64,000 bases of DNA, taken from Pseudomonas sp. LD120. Its GTDB lineage: Bacteria > Pseudomonadota > Gammaproteobacteria > Pseudomonadales > Pseudomonadaceae. The translations under genes were made by a program, and so were the position numbers. The stretch is from assembly GCF_009861525.1 (NCBI RefSeq), contig NZ_WVHL01000005.1, forward strand, positions 2,790,001 to 2,854,000. The letters run 5' to 3'. The notes under the pieces were generated by a model. That model did no database searches. It saw only the letters and a list, made by a program, of their open reading frames with translations, and had not been told where the DNA came from. Of this stretch, positions 35,778 to 43,918 are shown piece by piece (position 1 is the stretch's first letter; each line of letters begins with the position of its first letter).

Positions 35778-36350
35778 TCAGATCTTCTGCTGGTGCTCGG
35801 CGGCATGCATGCCGAGGTAGGCGCGAAGGTTGTCGTCGCTGATGCCCAGGGTGCCGAGAATCTGCGCCATGAAACTCACCGGTGCGCTGCCTGGAGCGGT
35901 GATCACGCGCTGGTCCGCGACGGCGTGGGGCACATCTTGGTAGTGCGCGGCGCCGGCATAACCCACTGCCAGCAGATTGGCCGCCGAGTTGGAGGTGTGC
36001 CGCAGGTGGTCCAGCACCCCGGCCCGAGCCAATTCGCGAGTGCCGTCGCAAATGCCAGCGATAACAATGTTGCGTGCCTGGGCAGCGCGCAGCAGGTCGC
36101 CGATGTCCGGCGCCTTGTCGCTTTGCCAAACGCTCCCGCCGCAGACCATCAGCAGATCCACTTCGTCCAAACGAATGTCTTCCAACGCCAGATCCGGGGT
36201 CACCCGCAGGCCGCCCATGGAGGTCACGATGGCGCCCTTGGGAGAAGCGTAACGGCAGTCGAAGCCATAGTAGCCACGGCCGGTGGCGTTGATCAGGGCG
36301 GTTTCCCAGTCGGCGAAGTTGTCGCTGAGCAGAGTGATGGCGCGGGTCAT
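35778..36350 (-). CDS. DJ-1/PfpI family protein
   Basis: 190 residues. Seen: LLSDNFADWETALINATGRG at the start (Glu of the DJ-1 site), VDLLMVCGGSVWQSDKAPDI, and the nucleophile-elbow region IVIAGICDGTRELARAGVLD, where the Cys in GICDGT is the expected nucleophile. Members are glyoxalases, deglycase-like, chaperones or amidotransferase-like proteins; the activity here is not known. It is divergent from rtcB. Confidence 0.88.
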   Translation of the reverse strand: MTRAITLLSDNFADWETALINATGRGYYGFDCRYASPKGAIVTSMGGLRVTPDLALEDIRLDEVDLLMVCGGSVWQSDKAPDIGDLLRAAQARNIVIAGICDGTRELARAGVLDHLRHTSNSAANLLAVGYAGAAHYQDVPHAVADQRVITAPGSAPVSFMAQILGTLGISDDNLRAYLGMHAAEHQQKI

Positions 36351-36570
36351 GGAGCGTCCTTGCTTGGGGCGATGAGCGGTTGGGAGCGCCAGGGTAGCCT
36401 AGTTTTCGGTGGGTGGCTTCCCTGGCGCCTGGGCAAATATTCCCCCCGGCCTGTTTACATCCACTGTGTTATTCCCCACTATCCGCGTCGTCTACGTTTC
36501 GCTGCTGACCAGACAATTCCAGCCACCAACAGGGTGGTTGTTTTGTTGCGTCCAAGAAAAGCAGTTGAAA

Positions 36571-38004
36571 ATGACCAAGACTTCTCTGAAAAGAATTCAG
36601 CACAAGCTCGCCCGTTCCGGGGTGGCCATCGAACGCCTGAATTCCAATTCCCTCTCTATCTCTTCGATCAACGACGCCGGGCTCAAGGTGGATTTGCTGC
36701 TGCCCGAAAGCTTTGCCATCGAAGAAAAAGCCATCCTCCAACTGATGGATTTCGCCAAGGTGGCTCACCCCCATGGCGGTGAAGTGAAGTGCGCCTGCGC
36801 CACGCCTGACTTTCACACCGGCAGCCCGATTCCGGTGGGCAGTGTGATTGTCACCAGCCACGACATGGTGGTGCCGCAAGCCATCGGCACCGACATCAAT
36901 TGCGGCATGCGCCTGCACAAGCTGGGGCTGAACTACGAACAATTCATGGCGCAGAAAGCCAAGTGGACCGCCCTGGTGCGCGGCGACCTGCTAGAGGGCA
37001 CGCGCAATATTCCCACCAGCCCAACGGCCATGACCGCGCTGTTTCAAGCGGGACTGGGGGACTTCTGGGCCCAGGTGCAGCAGCAGGACCCCATCGGGCT
37101 GTTCGCCGGGGCGGATTTCACCCAATTGCAACGTGAGCTGTCGGGCCTGCACGAGTCGTCGTTCGCCCGCGGCAGTGCGGACTACGCGCCGGAAGCCTTG
37201 CAGGACCGCTCGCGCAAAATCCTCCGCGATCCGGGCCTGGGTTCCCTGGGGGGCGGCAATCACTTTGTCGAAATCCAGGTGGTCACCGAGTTGGTGGATC
37301 GTCAGGCCTGCTTTGCTCAGGGCTTGTCCGTGGGGCAGGTGGTGATGATGATTCACACCGGCTCCCGCGACGTAGGCTTCTATGTGGGGCGGCGCTGGAT
37401 GGACAAGGCCAAGGCCCTGTGGCCGGCGGGGATCAAGCACCCGGACTCGAAGATCTTCGCCCTGTTTGGCGAGATGGCCGACGAGTACCTGCTGGCCATG
37501 CACAGTGCTGCCCATTACGCTGACGCCAACCGCGCGCTGATCGCGGAAATGGTGCGCCAGCGCACCCGGCAGGTGTTTGGCGCGGGCATCGAAGCGCCGC
37601 TGATTGTCGATGTGCCGCACAACATCGTGCTGCGCGAAGAAGACGGCAACGTGCATCGCAAGGGGGCGACGCCGGCCTATGCCGGGCAGCCGCTGCTGAT
37701 TCCGGGAAGCATGGGGCATGACTCCTACCTGCTCACCGGGCTGGGCAATGAGCGCTGGCTGCGTTCGGCCAGTCACGGCGCCGGGCGCTCGATGTCGCGC
37801 AGCGAGATTGTGTTCAAGGCCAAGAAGGACAAGGCGTTCCTCGGCTTGCAGGGCGTGGAGTGCATCACCACCAAGGAAGAGCGGATGATCGAAGAAGCAC
37901 CGGGGGCCTACAAGGAAATCGGCCAGGTGATCCAGTCCCAGGTGGAAGAGGGCACGGTGTCGGTGATGGCGCGGTTTTCGCCGATTCTGACCTTTAAGGC
38001 GTAA
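36571..38004 (+). CDS. rtcB: RtcB-family RNA ligase, divergent, stand-alone
   Basis: 477 residues from ATG 36571, longer than E. coli RtcB (408). RtcB joins 2',3'-cyclic phosphate and 5'-OH RNA ends using GTP and Mn2+. The metal-binding and guanylylation elements are visible: the Asp/Cys site in AIGTDINCGMRL (about residue 110), LGGGNHFVEI, HTGSRD, and the GMP-accepting His in ASHGAGRSMSR. The usual PDVHxGKG loop is altered to PDFHTGSPIPVGS, so it is a divergent subfamily. It is far from the rtcR/Ro60 locus at 61-64 kb and has no rtcA beside it. The upstream gene is a divergent DJ-1 protein. Confidence 0.88.
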   Translation: MTKTSLKRIQHKLARSGVAIERLNSNSLSISSINDAGLKVDLLLPESFAIEEKAILQLMDFAKVAHPHGGEVKCACATPDFHTGSPIPVGSVIVTSHDMVVPQAIGTDINCGMRLHKLGLNYEQFMAQKAKWTALVRGDLLEGTRNIPTSPTAMTALFQAGLGDFWAQVQQQDPIGLFAGADFTQLQRELSGLHESSFARGSADYAPEALQDRSRKILRDPGLGSLGGGNHFVEIQVVTELVDRQACFAQGLSVGQVVMMIHTGSRDVGFYVGRRWMDKAKALWPAGIKHPDSKIFALFGEMADEYLLAMHSAAHYADANRALIAEMVRQRTRQVFGAGIEAPLIVDVPHNIVLREEDGNVHRKGATPAYAGQPLLIPGSMGHDSYLLTGLGNERWLRSASHGAGRSMSRSEIVFKAKKDKAFLGLQGVECITTKEERMIEEAPGAYKEIGQVIQSQVEEGTVSVMARFSPILTFKA

Positions 38005-38210
38005 GCGCTCAGGCCCTTGCGGCTGGGTTGAGGCGCTGCATTTAAGGCGGCCGCGGTGGCAGGCCTGAATGCTCGTTGCAACTTGGGCGCAAGGCTGATG
38101 GGGCGGCGGATTTGCCGTTCGGGGAGTTGGCCGCTACATTGTCGCCCTCGGCCGAGATCCGCGTGTCATCGCGGCCGTTCATTTGTCGATGAAAGGGATG
38201 TTATCCGCTC

Positions 38211-38390
38211 GTGAAGCTACTTAAAAAAATACTGTGGTTTGTCTTGTGCGTGGCTTCTGGTTTGACCATGGGCGCGGGTATCTATCAGTTCATGCTGCCC
38301 AAGGGTGATTCTGGCTTGGCCTTGATGCTGGTGATGATTGCCCTGATCTCCGGTTTTTATCTGCGGCCGCAAAAGCCCAGGGCGCGGTAA
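38211..38390 (+). CDS. Small membrane protein, 59 residues
   Basis: A GTG-started ORF, MKLLKKILWFVLCVASGLTM followed by a second hydrophobic segment LALMLVMIALISGFYL and a basic end RPQKPRAR. AAGGGA lies about 12 bases upstream. Two transmembrane helices with a positive tail look like a real small inner-membrane protein. I recognise no family. It is 206 bp downstream of rtcB and probably separately transcribed. Confidence 0.55.
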   Translation: MKLLKKILWFVLCVASGLTMGAGIYQFMLPKGDSGLALMLVMIALISGFYLRPQKPRAR

Positions 38391-38436
38391 TCGTCATGGC
38401 GAGGGTCTGTTTGCGGCCAACCTCGGGTGCTTAGGC

Positions 38437-38758
38437 ATGAGTCAAGATGAAAGCCTGAAGCATGTGCGTTAGCGCCATTTGCAGCTGCCAGCGAGTTTAT
38501 CGTCGACAAGCCGCCCCTTGCCGAGCTTCTGGCGGTGCTCGCTCAGTGTGACGAGGTGGTGTCCTGTTTCTTCAAGCCTGACCCCTCGATCAAGGTGTTG
38601 GATGAGCGGCCGCGACTGGCCGAATTTCTCGAGCGTTTCAGCCAGCTCGACGGCCATCGGGCAGATCGAGCCTGAGTTCGGGCCCTTTTCCATGCTCAAT
38701 CGATATGAGTTCGAGGGCTTTATCGGGCTGTCCGTTTGGGGCTATGCCGCTTCCACTG
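38437..38758 (+). pseudogene. Decayed small gene, possibly immunity-type
   Basis: A short start MSQDESLKHVR is stopped at once; a protein-like frame then reads FIVDKPPLAELLAVLAQCDE and KVLDERPRLAEFLERFSQLD, and a further frame carries IEPEFGPFSMLNRYEFEGFI. At least two frameshifts or stops separate the pieces. The style (acidic, small) and the neighbourhood suggest an abandoned immunity-type gene, but I cannot name a family. Confidence 0.4.
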
Positions 38759-39167
38759 ATACCGCAAGACGTTTACCTAAGGCTGCCAGGGCATTTTCCA
38801 ACTGTTCCATTCTGGAACTGTGTAGAAAGTCCACCAGGCGGTCTCCTTGTGCCTGGTGGATTCCGAGCAGTCGACATAGATCGGCCTTGCGCATGTCCCG
38901 CTCCATCATCGTGTTCCACAGCGCTATCTTGGCCACGGTCACCATGGGCAAATGAATGACCTGTTCCCCTGGTAGCGGCGCGGAGGCCGGGGGAATGGCG
39001 CGGCGCTGGTCGACGTAAAGGGACAGCGTGGTTTCGAGCGCGTCAATGGCCTGGTTGATGGCGTGCTCAGGATCATCGCCGAAGCTGTTGAGTTCGGGCA
39101 GATCGCGGCAGAAGACCGCCACCCCCGGTGCACAGTCTTGCTCGAAGCGAATGGCGTAGTCGTACAT
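38742..39167 (-). CDS. hicB: HicB-type antitoxin
   Basis: 141 residues from ATG 39167. It has the HicB partial RNase H-like fold (YDYAIRFEQDCAPGVAVFCR, then DLPELNSFGDDPEHAINQAI) and a C-terminal DNA-binding helix-turn-helix (KADLCRLLGIHQAQGDRLVD). It neutralises the HicA mRNA interferase and represses the operon. It follows hicA by 50 bp on the same strand, the common HicA-HicB order. Both genes are intact although flanked by broken ones. Confidence 0.9.
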   Translation of the reverse strand: MYDYAIRFEQDCAPGVAVFCRDLPELNSFGDDPEHAINQAIDALETTLSLYVDQRRAIPPASAPLPGEQVIHLPMVTVAKIALWNTMMERDMRKADLCRLLGIHQAQGDRLVDFLHSSRMEQLENALAALGKRLAVSVEAA

Positions 39168-39217
39168 GGTCACTCCTCGGAGGTGACGTTTCAGCATGCA
39201 GAGGATGGATCAGAGTC

Positions 39218-39397
39218 CTAGAGCCCCAATTGCCTGATGATTGCCTTGCGGGTGGGTTCGGGCATTTCCTTGCTGCCGTGATCCGCGAAGGTGGTCTTGT
39301 TGCCATTTGGGGCCGTGACTTTGAAGTGGCTGCCTTTACCGGTCTCGAAGACCACGCCTTGAGCTTTCAACCATCGTCTGAATTCGCTGAATTTCAT
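39218..39397 (-). CDS. hicA: HicA-type mRNA interferase toxin
   Basis: 59 residues from ATG 39397 (a GTG directly before is also in frame; GAGG lies upstream). The double-stranded RNA-binding-like fold has the catalytic His in GSHFKVTAPNGNKTTFADHG, and the typical ending EMPEPTRKAIIRQLGL. HicA cleaves mRNA and is held in check by HicB encoded downstream. Confidence 0.92.
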   Translation of the reverse strand: MKFSEFRRWLKAQGVVFETGKGSHFKVTAPNGNKTTFADHGSKEMPEPTRKAIIRQLGL

Positions 39398-39486
39398 CAC
39401 CTCGCCTCATGGCTTGGATGTCTGCACGGTACAACATTCATATTTTTGTACAACACTTGTGTTTTGTTATTTGCGAAACCTGACCA

Positions 39487-39757
39487 TTACTCCCCGGGCA
39501 GATCCATTGCCCGTTGCTCAACTGCATGCAACACATCGCAGCCGTCCTGCAATAACAGGGTCGCCACGCTGGAGAAGCGCTGCAGGTCGAGGTGATCGGC
39601 GTGGCGGCAGGTCATGTCGGTCAGGCATGTCCAGCATGTCCCGGGCGGCGCGGATGCGCAGGCTGGCGTAGGTCAGCAGGTCGAGCAGCGGCGCTTGTGG
39701 GTTGATGAAGGCGACGGGGTGGTCGGTGGTGGAGCTGGTGAACGGATGGAGAACCAT
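39487..39757 (-). pseudogene. DUF3077-like protein, frameshifted
   Basis: From ATG 39757 the frame reads HPVAFINPQAPLLDLLTYAS and RIRAARDMLDMPD, resembling DUF3077 proteins, which are common small Pseudomonas proteins of unknown role. The remaining natural part (ADHLDLQRFSSVATLLLQDG, CDVLHAVEQRAMDLPGE) is in a different frame ending at 39487. The shift lies near 39620. The region upstream (39758-40017) has no convincing gene. A 99-codon frame at 39673-39972 with a fine ribosome site overlaps it but looks non-coding in composition. Confidence 0.5.
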
Positions 39758-40017
39758 GGCAGTGACGCTCCATGAAGGAATATTGAGGTGTGCTCATGGA
39801 GGTTCGGACTGCCAAATCCGGTCGCAGAACTGCTGCGACGCAACGAAATGTAGAAGGTGGCGAGTAGCATTACCAGGCATTCGGGCGTGCCTTCAGCAAA
39901 TACAGAGATGCCTGACACTGGCTGATGGCTGGCTCTCGTCTCTCCATTCCTTGTTCCTGAAAGTTTCGCCATCCCCTCTGTTATCTCCTTTGTTCTCCAT
40001 GGCACACTCTGGTGCCT

Positions 40018-40055
40018 GTTCCGCTATTTGGTATTTTGTTCCGTTATAGTGGAAC
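40018..40055. promoter_or_regulatory. Likely operator of the IclR-controlled gene set
   Basis: A dyad GTTCCGTTATAGTGGAAC at 40038-40055 (GTTCC-N8-GGAAC), with a further GTTCCGCTAT half-site at 40018-40027. IclR-family regulators often bind such GTTCC/GGAAC dyads. It lies about 150-190 bp before the RidA gene, the first gene of the set that includes the IclR gene. Confidence 0.5.
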
Positions 40056-40206
40056 TTATTTGTCCAACGCCTGTGCGTTTCCAGGCCATCGCGGGTTGCT
40101 GCGGTACAGGTTGCACAGAATCCCGCGGCGAGCCGTGCGCGCGCGTTCGCGCAGGGCGGCCAGATGGAGCCGCCAGATGGCCAACCTTCAACCAGGAGAA
40201 TCTTTC

Positions 40207-40593
40207 ATGAGCATCACCCGTTACGGCACCGGCAGCACCGCAGGCGGTGGCCAGCCGCGTCCTTTCGCGCGCGCCGTCGAGGCCGATGGCTGGCTGCATG
40301 TGTCTGGCCAGGTGCCGGCGTTGGATGGCGAGATCATTCACGGTGGGATCGTCGAGCAGACGCATCAGACGATGCGCAATCTGCTGGCCATTCTCGAAGA
40401 GGCCGGGTACGGCCTGGAGGATGTGGTGCGGGTTGGCGTGTGGCTGGAAGACCCGCGGGATTTCTGGAGTTTCAACAAGGTGTTCGGCGAGTACTTCAAG
40501 CCCGAGCACGCGCCGGCCCGGGCCTGTGTGCAGGCCAGCATGATGGTGGACTGCAAGGTCGAGATCGATTGTGTGGCGTACAAGAAGCCTTGA
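40207..40593 (+). CDS. RidA/YjgF family enamine/imine deaminase
   Basis: 128 residues from ATG 40207 (AGGAGA upstream). Seen: the conserved HVSGQVPALDGEIIHGGIVE and the terminal KVEIDCVAYKKP; the Arg that binds the imine carboxylate should be in PARACVQASMMV, as in the RidA consensus PAR-(S/T/A)-x-V. RidA proteins hydrolyse reactive 2-aminoacrylate-type enamines released by PLP enzymes. This fits the fold-III PLP enzyme encoded two genes further on: the two would work on the same reaction. Confidence 0.9.
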   Translation: MSITRYGTGSTAGGGQPRPFARAVEADGWLHVSGQVPALDGEIIHGGIVEQTHQTMRNLLAILEEAGYGLEDVVRVGVWLEDPRDFWSFNKVFGEYFKPEHAPARACVQASMMVDCKVEIDCVAYKKP

Positions 40594-40601
40594 GTGCGCT
40601 T

Positions 40602-40732
40602 CTGTAGCCGCTGCCGAGCCTGGGCGAGGCTGCGATCGACCGCAACGCGGGCGCAGGGTGATGAGATCGCTGCGGCCCCTGCGACGGCGTGTCGCTCAGG
40701 GCGTTCGCAGCCTGCGGCAGCGGCTACAGGGA
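40602..40732. repeat. REPIN of the GTAGCCGCTGCCG family
   Basis: Inverted arms GTAGCCGCTGCCGAGCC at the left and GCCTGCGGCAGCGGCTACAG at the right, with about 90 bp between. It separates the RidA gene from the IclR gene. Confidence 0.75.
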
Positions 40733-40756
40733 TTGTGTTTTGCATAGGGGGGGGCG

Positions 40757-41521
40757 ATGACTGAAGACAGCATCAAGCGCCGGGCCAGGGGCCTGGATCG
40801 GGCGTTCGATATTCTTGATTTCCTCAAGGAGATCGGCCAACCGCTGCGACCCAACGATATCGCCAAGGGCATTGGCAGTCCCAAGTCCACGGTCTACGAG
40901 CTGGTGGCGTCCTTGCTGGAGCGGCGGGTGCTGCAGCCGGTGGGCAAGGACGGTCATGTGTACCTGGGCCGTCAGCTGTACTTTCTCGGGCAGGCGCACT
41001 TGCGTCATTTCGATCTGAGCCGCGAGGCCGATCAGGCCTTGCAGGAGATCGTCAGCCAGACCGGGGAAACCGCGCAGATGTGCCTGCTCAACGGGCGCAA
41101 ATACACCGTGGCGCTGATGAAGGAGGGCCAGCGCAATTTCCGCATTACCTCGGACATTGGCGAGAACGCGCCGATCCCCTGGACCGCTTCCGGGCGGTTG
41201 CTGTTGGGGCATATGAGCGATGAGCAGATCGTCGAGATGGTCGATGACCAGGACTTCATGCTGCCTAATGGTGAGCGGTTGCCGCTGGAGACCTTCCTCA
41301 AGGAAATCCGTCAGGCCACCGAGGAGGGGTTCTTTTCCTTCGACAGCGTCGCCGACACCTTCACCCATTGTTTTGCCGCGCCGGTGCGCGATGAGCACGG
41401 GGTGTGCATCTGCACCCTGTGCATCGTCGCGCCCAGGGCCGATGCGCAGAGCCATTACCAGGACTATCGCCGGGTGCTGATCGACAGCGCCAACCGTCTG
41501 GCCCGGCGGATCAACGATTGA
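40757..41521 (+). CDS. IclR-family transcriptional regulator
   Basis: 254 residues: an N-terminal winged helix-turn-helix (RPNDIAKGIGSPKSTVYELV) and a C-terminal GAF-like effector domain (GETAQMCLLNGRKYTVALMK; WTASGRLLLGHMS; FAAPVRDEHGVCICTLCIV). IclR proteins commonly control sugar-acid and aromatic catabolism. Genes for RidA (before) and a PLP enzyme and KDG kinase (after) are on the same strand. The dyad at 40038-40055 is the likely binding site. Confidence 0.92.
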   Translation: MTEDSIKRRARGLDRAFDILDFLKEIGQPLRPNDIAKGIGSPKSTVYELVASLLERRVLQPVGKDGHVYLGRQLYFLGQAHLRHFDLSREADQALQEIVSQTGETAQMCLLNGRKYTVALMKEGQRNFRITSDIGENAPIPWTASGRLLLGHMSDEQIVEMVDDQDFMLPNGERLPLETFLKEIRQATEEGFFSFDSVADTFTHCFAAPVRDEHGVCICTLCIVAPRADAQSHYQDYRRVLIDSANRLARRIND

Positions 41522-41568
41522 TGACGGTGTCGCGGCTGTGCGCAGCCGCCTTGATAAGGAGTGCCAAC

Positions 41569-42786
41569 ATGTCTTCTGCTTTGAATCTGCCCCGGGTGGA
41601 AAAGGGCGCCGCTTCTATCGGCGCGAGTCTGCTGAGCGACGTCAGCCTGCCGGCCCTGGTGCTGCACCGCGAGGCGCTGGAACACAACATCCGCTGGATG
41701 CAGACGTTCGTCAGTGACAGCGGCGCCGAGCTGGCGCCCCACGGCAAGACCAGCATGATGCCCGGGCTGTTCCAGCGGCAATTGGACGCCGGCGCCTGGG
41801 GCATCACCCTGGCCACTGCGGTGCAGACCCGCGCCGCCTACGCCCATGGCGCGCGCCGGGTGTTGATGGCCAACCAACTGGTGGGCGCGCCGAACATGGC
41901 GCTGATCGCCGAGTTGCTGGCGGACGCGGATTTCGATTTCTATTGCATGGTCGACCACCCGGACAACGTCGCCGACCTGGGGGCGTTTTTCGCCCGGCGC
42001 GGCGTCACCCTCAAGGTGATGATCGAGTACGGCGTGGTCGGCGGTCGTTGCGGCTGTCGCAGCGAGCAGGAAGTACTGGCTCTGGCCAAGGCGATCCAGG
42101 CGCAGCCGGCCCTGGCCCTGTGCGGTATCGAAGGCTACGAAGGGGTGATCCACGGCGACCAGGCCATCAGCGGCATTCGTCAGTTTGCCGATTCTCTGGT
42201 GCGCCTGGCGGTGGATTTGCAGAGCGACGGGCTATTTGCCATCGAGCGGCCGATCATCACCGCTTCGGGGTCGGCCTGGTACGACCTGATTGCCGAGTCC
42301 TTCGAGACCCACAATGCCAAGGGCCGCTTCCTCAGCGTGCTGCGTCCGGGCAGTTACATCGCCCACGACCACGGTATCTACAAGGAGGCCCAGTGCTGCG
42401 TGCTGGATCGACGCAGTGATCTGCACGAAGGCCTGCGCCCGGCGATGGAGGTCTGGGCTCATGTGCAGTCGCTGCCGGAGCCGGGCTTTGCCGTGGTGGC
42501 CCTGGGCAAGCGCGATGTCGCCTATGACGCCGGTTTGCCGGTGCCGCTGCGGCGTTATCAAGCCGGGGCCGAGGCGGGCGCCGGGGATGATGTGACGGCG
42601 TGCAAGGTGACGGCGGTGATGGACCAGCATGCGTTTCTCACCGTGGCGCCGGGCGTGGAGCTGCGCATTGGTGACATCATTGCCTTCGGCACCTCGCACC
42701 CGTGCCTGACCTTCGACAAGTGGCGCATCGGGCTGCTGGTGGATGAGCACCTGCGAGTGATCGAGAACCTGGAAACCTGCTTCTGA
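41569..42786 (+). CDS. Fold-III PLP enzyme (D-threonine aldolase/D-glucosaminate dehydratase type)
   Basis: 405 residues from ATG 41569 (AAGGAG at 41556-41561). The N-terminal alanine-racemase-like barrel shows the PLP lysine in ELAPHGKTSMMPGLFQRQLD. The C-terminal part has the metal-binding HAFLTVAP and FGTSHPCLTFDKWR segments typical of D-threonine aldolase and D-serine dehydratase relatives, which use a divalent metal. Annotation pipelines often call such proteins amino acid deaminase. The next gene is a 2-keto-3-deoxygluconate kinase, and a RidA gene is nearby. D-glucosaminate dehydratase, known in P. fluorescens, makes 2-keto-3-deoxygluconate and ammonia from D-glucosaminate, so that is my preferred substrate. 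This is inference. Confidence 0.85.
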   Translation: MSSALNLPRVEKGAASIGASLLSDVSLPALVLHREALEHNIRWMQTFVSDSGAELAPHGKTSMMPGLFQRQLDAGAWGITLATAVQTRAAYAHGARRVLMANQLVGAPNMALIAELLADADFDFYCMVDHPDNVADLGAFFARRGVTLKVMIEYGVVGGRCGCRSEQEVLALAKAIQAQPALALCGIEGYEGVIHGDQAISGIRQFADSLVRLAVDLQSDGLFAIERPIITASGSAWYDLIAESFETHNAKGRFLSVLRPGSYIAHDHGIYKEAQCCVLDRRSDLHEGLRPAMEVWAHVQSLPEPGFAVVALGKRDVAYDAGLPVPLRRYQAGAEAGAGDDVTACKVTAVMDQHAFLTVAPGVELRIGDIIAFGTSHPCLTFDKWRIGLLVDEHLRVIENLETCF

Positions 42787-42788
42787 CC

Positions 42789-42873
42789 TGTAGCAACCGG
42801 CTTGCCGGCGAAGAAGCCCTTGGCTAGGGCGCAGGTCTTGAGGACGCTTTCGCTGGCAAACCAGGTTCTACAA
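42789..42873. repeat. REPIN of the GGCTTGCCGGCGAAG family
   Basis: Arms CTGTAGCAACCGGCTTGCC at the left and CTGGCAAACCAGGTTCTACA at the right. It lies between the PLP-enzyme gene and the kinase gene. The right arm is more decayed than in the copy at 35703. Confidence 0.75.
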
Positions 42874-42905
42874 GGTGGTGTGTGCTTTGAGGGGAGGTGA
42901 AGAAT

Positions 42906-43814
42906 TTGAACGGGAAGAAGCGCATTGCCGCCATTGGCGAATGCATGATCGAGCTGCAACAGCGCCACGACGGCAGTCTGCAACAGGGCTTTGGTGGCGA
43001 TACCTTGAACACGGCGGTGTACCTGTGCCGGGAGCTCGGCCAGCAGGCGCAGGTGGATTATGTGACCGCCCTGGGCTACGACAGTTTCAGCGATGCCATG
43101 TGCCAGGGCTGGGCCGAGGAGGGCATTGGCCTGGACAAGGTCCAGCGCCTGCCTGGGCGTTTGCCGGGGTTGTATTGCATTCAGACCGATGCCCGGGGTG
43201 AGCGGCGCTTTTTGTATTGGCGCAATGAAGCGGCGGTGCGCGATTGTTTCAATACCGCCGCCGCAGGGCCGATTCTCGCGGATTTGCGCGACTACGACGT
43301 GTTGTATTTCAGCGGTATCACCCTGGCGGTGCTCGGCGAGACGGGACGCAAGAAGTTGATCGAACTGCTGGTGGAAGCACGCATCCGCCAGTGCCTGATC
43401 GTTTTTGACAACAACTACCGGCCCCGGCTCTGGAACTCGGCGGAGCAGGCGCGGGCGGCGTATTTACAGGCGTTGGAGCATGTCGACCTGGCGTTGCTGA
43501 CCCTGGAGGACGAACAGGCGCTGTTTGGCCATGACTACGCCCATGGGGTGTTTACCGCGTACCCGCACATTGCCGAGGTGGTGATCAAGCGCGGGGCGCA
43601 GTCGTGCCTGCTGCGCTGCGCGGGTGTGACTCACGAAATACCGGCGCAGAAGGTGGAACAGGTGGTGGACACCACGGCGGCGGGGGATGCGTTCAGTGCC
43701 GCGTATCTGGCCAGTCGTGTGCGGGGGGGCGGCCCGGTGGCGGCGGCAGAGGCCGGGCATCGACTGGCCAGCCGGGTGATTCAGCATCCGGGGGCACTGC
43801 TTCCCCGCGAATGA
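42906..43814 (+). CDS. kdgK: 2-dehydro-3-deoxygluconokinase (PfkB family)
   Basis: 302 residues if started at TTG 42906, which has GGAGGTGA at a good distance; GTG 42897 lies too close to that site. PfkB signatures: GECMIELQQRHDGSLQQGFG GDTLNTAVY near the start (substrate loop) and VDTTAAGDAFSAAYLA near the end (anion hole and catalytic Asp). It phosphorylates 2-keto-3-deoxygluconate to KDPG, feeding the Entner-Doudoroff pathway. Placed directly after the PLP enzyme, it would complete conversion of the amino-sugar acid. Confidence 0.88.
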   Translation: MNGKKRIAAIGECMIELQQRHDGSLQQGFGGDTLNTAVYLCRELGQQAQVDYVTALGYDSFSDAMCQGWAEEGIGLDKVQRLPGRLPGLYCIQTDARGERRFLYWRNEAAVRDCFNTAAAGPILADLRDYDVLYFSGITLAVLGETGRKKLIELLVEARIRQCLIVFDNNYRPRLWNSAEQARAAYLQALEHVDLALLTLEDEQALFGHDYAHGVFTAYPHIAEVVIKRGAQSCLLRCAGVTHEIPAQKVEQVVDTTAAGDAFSAAYLASRVRGGGPVAAAEAGHRLASRVIQHPGALLPRE

Positions 43815-43918
43815 GGGCTTCAGGCGCTGTATCAGGCATCGCGCCGCCTTGGCGCAGACGCCTGGCTCAGGCGTTTGATTCAGGGGCCTGGCTCGGGTGG
43901 GTGGCTCAGTCGCCTGAT

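Noticed and set aside
39673..39972. A 99-codon minus-strand frame with AAAGGAG upstream
   Set aside because: The ribosome site is good, but the second half reads as Ser/Pro/Thr-rich non-coding translation and overlaps the DUF3077-like frame, which has the better protein signal. Kept only as a remark.
43815..43918. Repeated CAGGCG motifs between the kinase and the cyclase genes
   Set aside because: Irregular spacing and low complexity; no symmetry or hairpin with a T-run strong enough to call a terminator.
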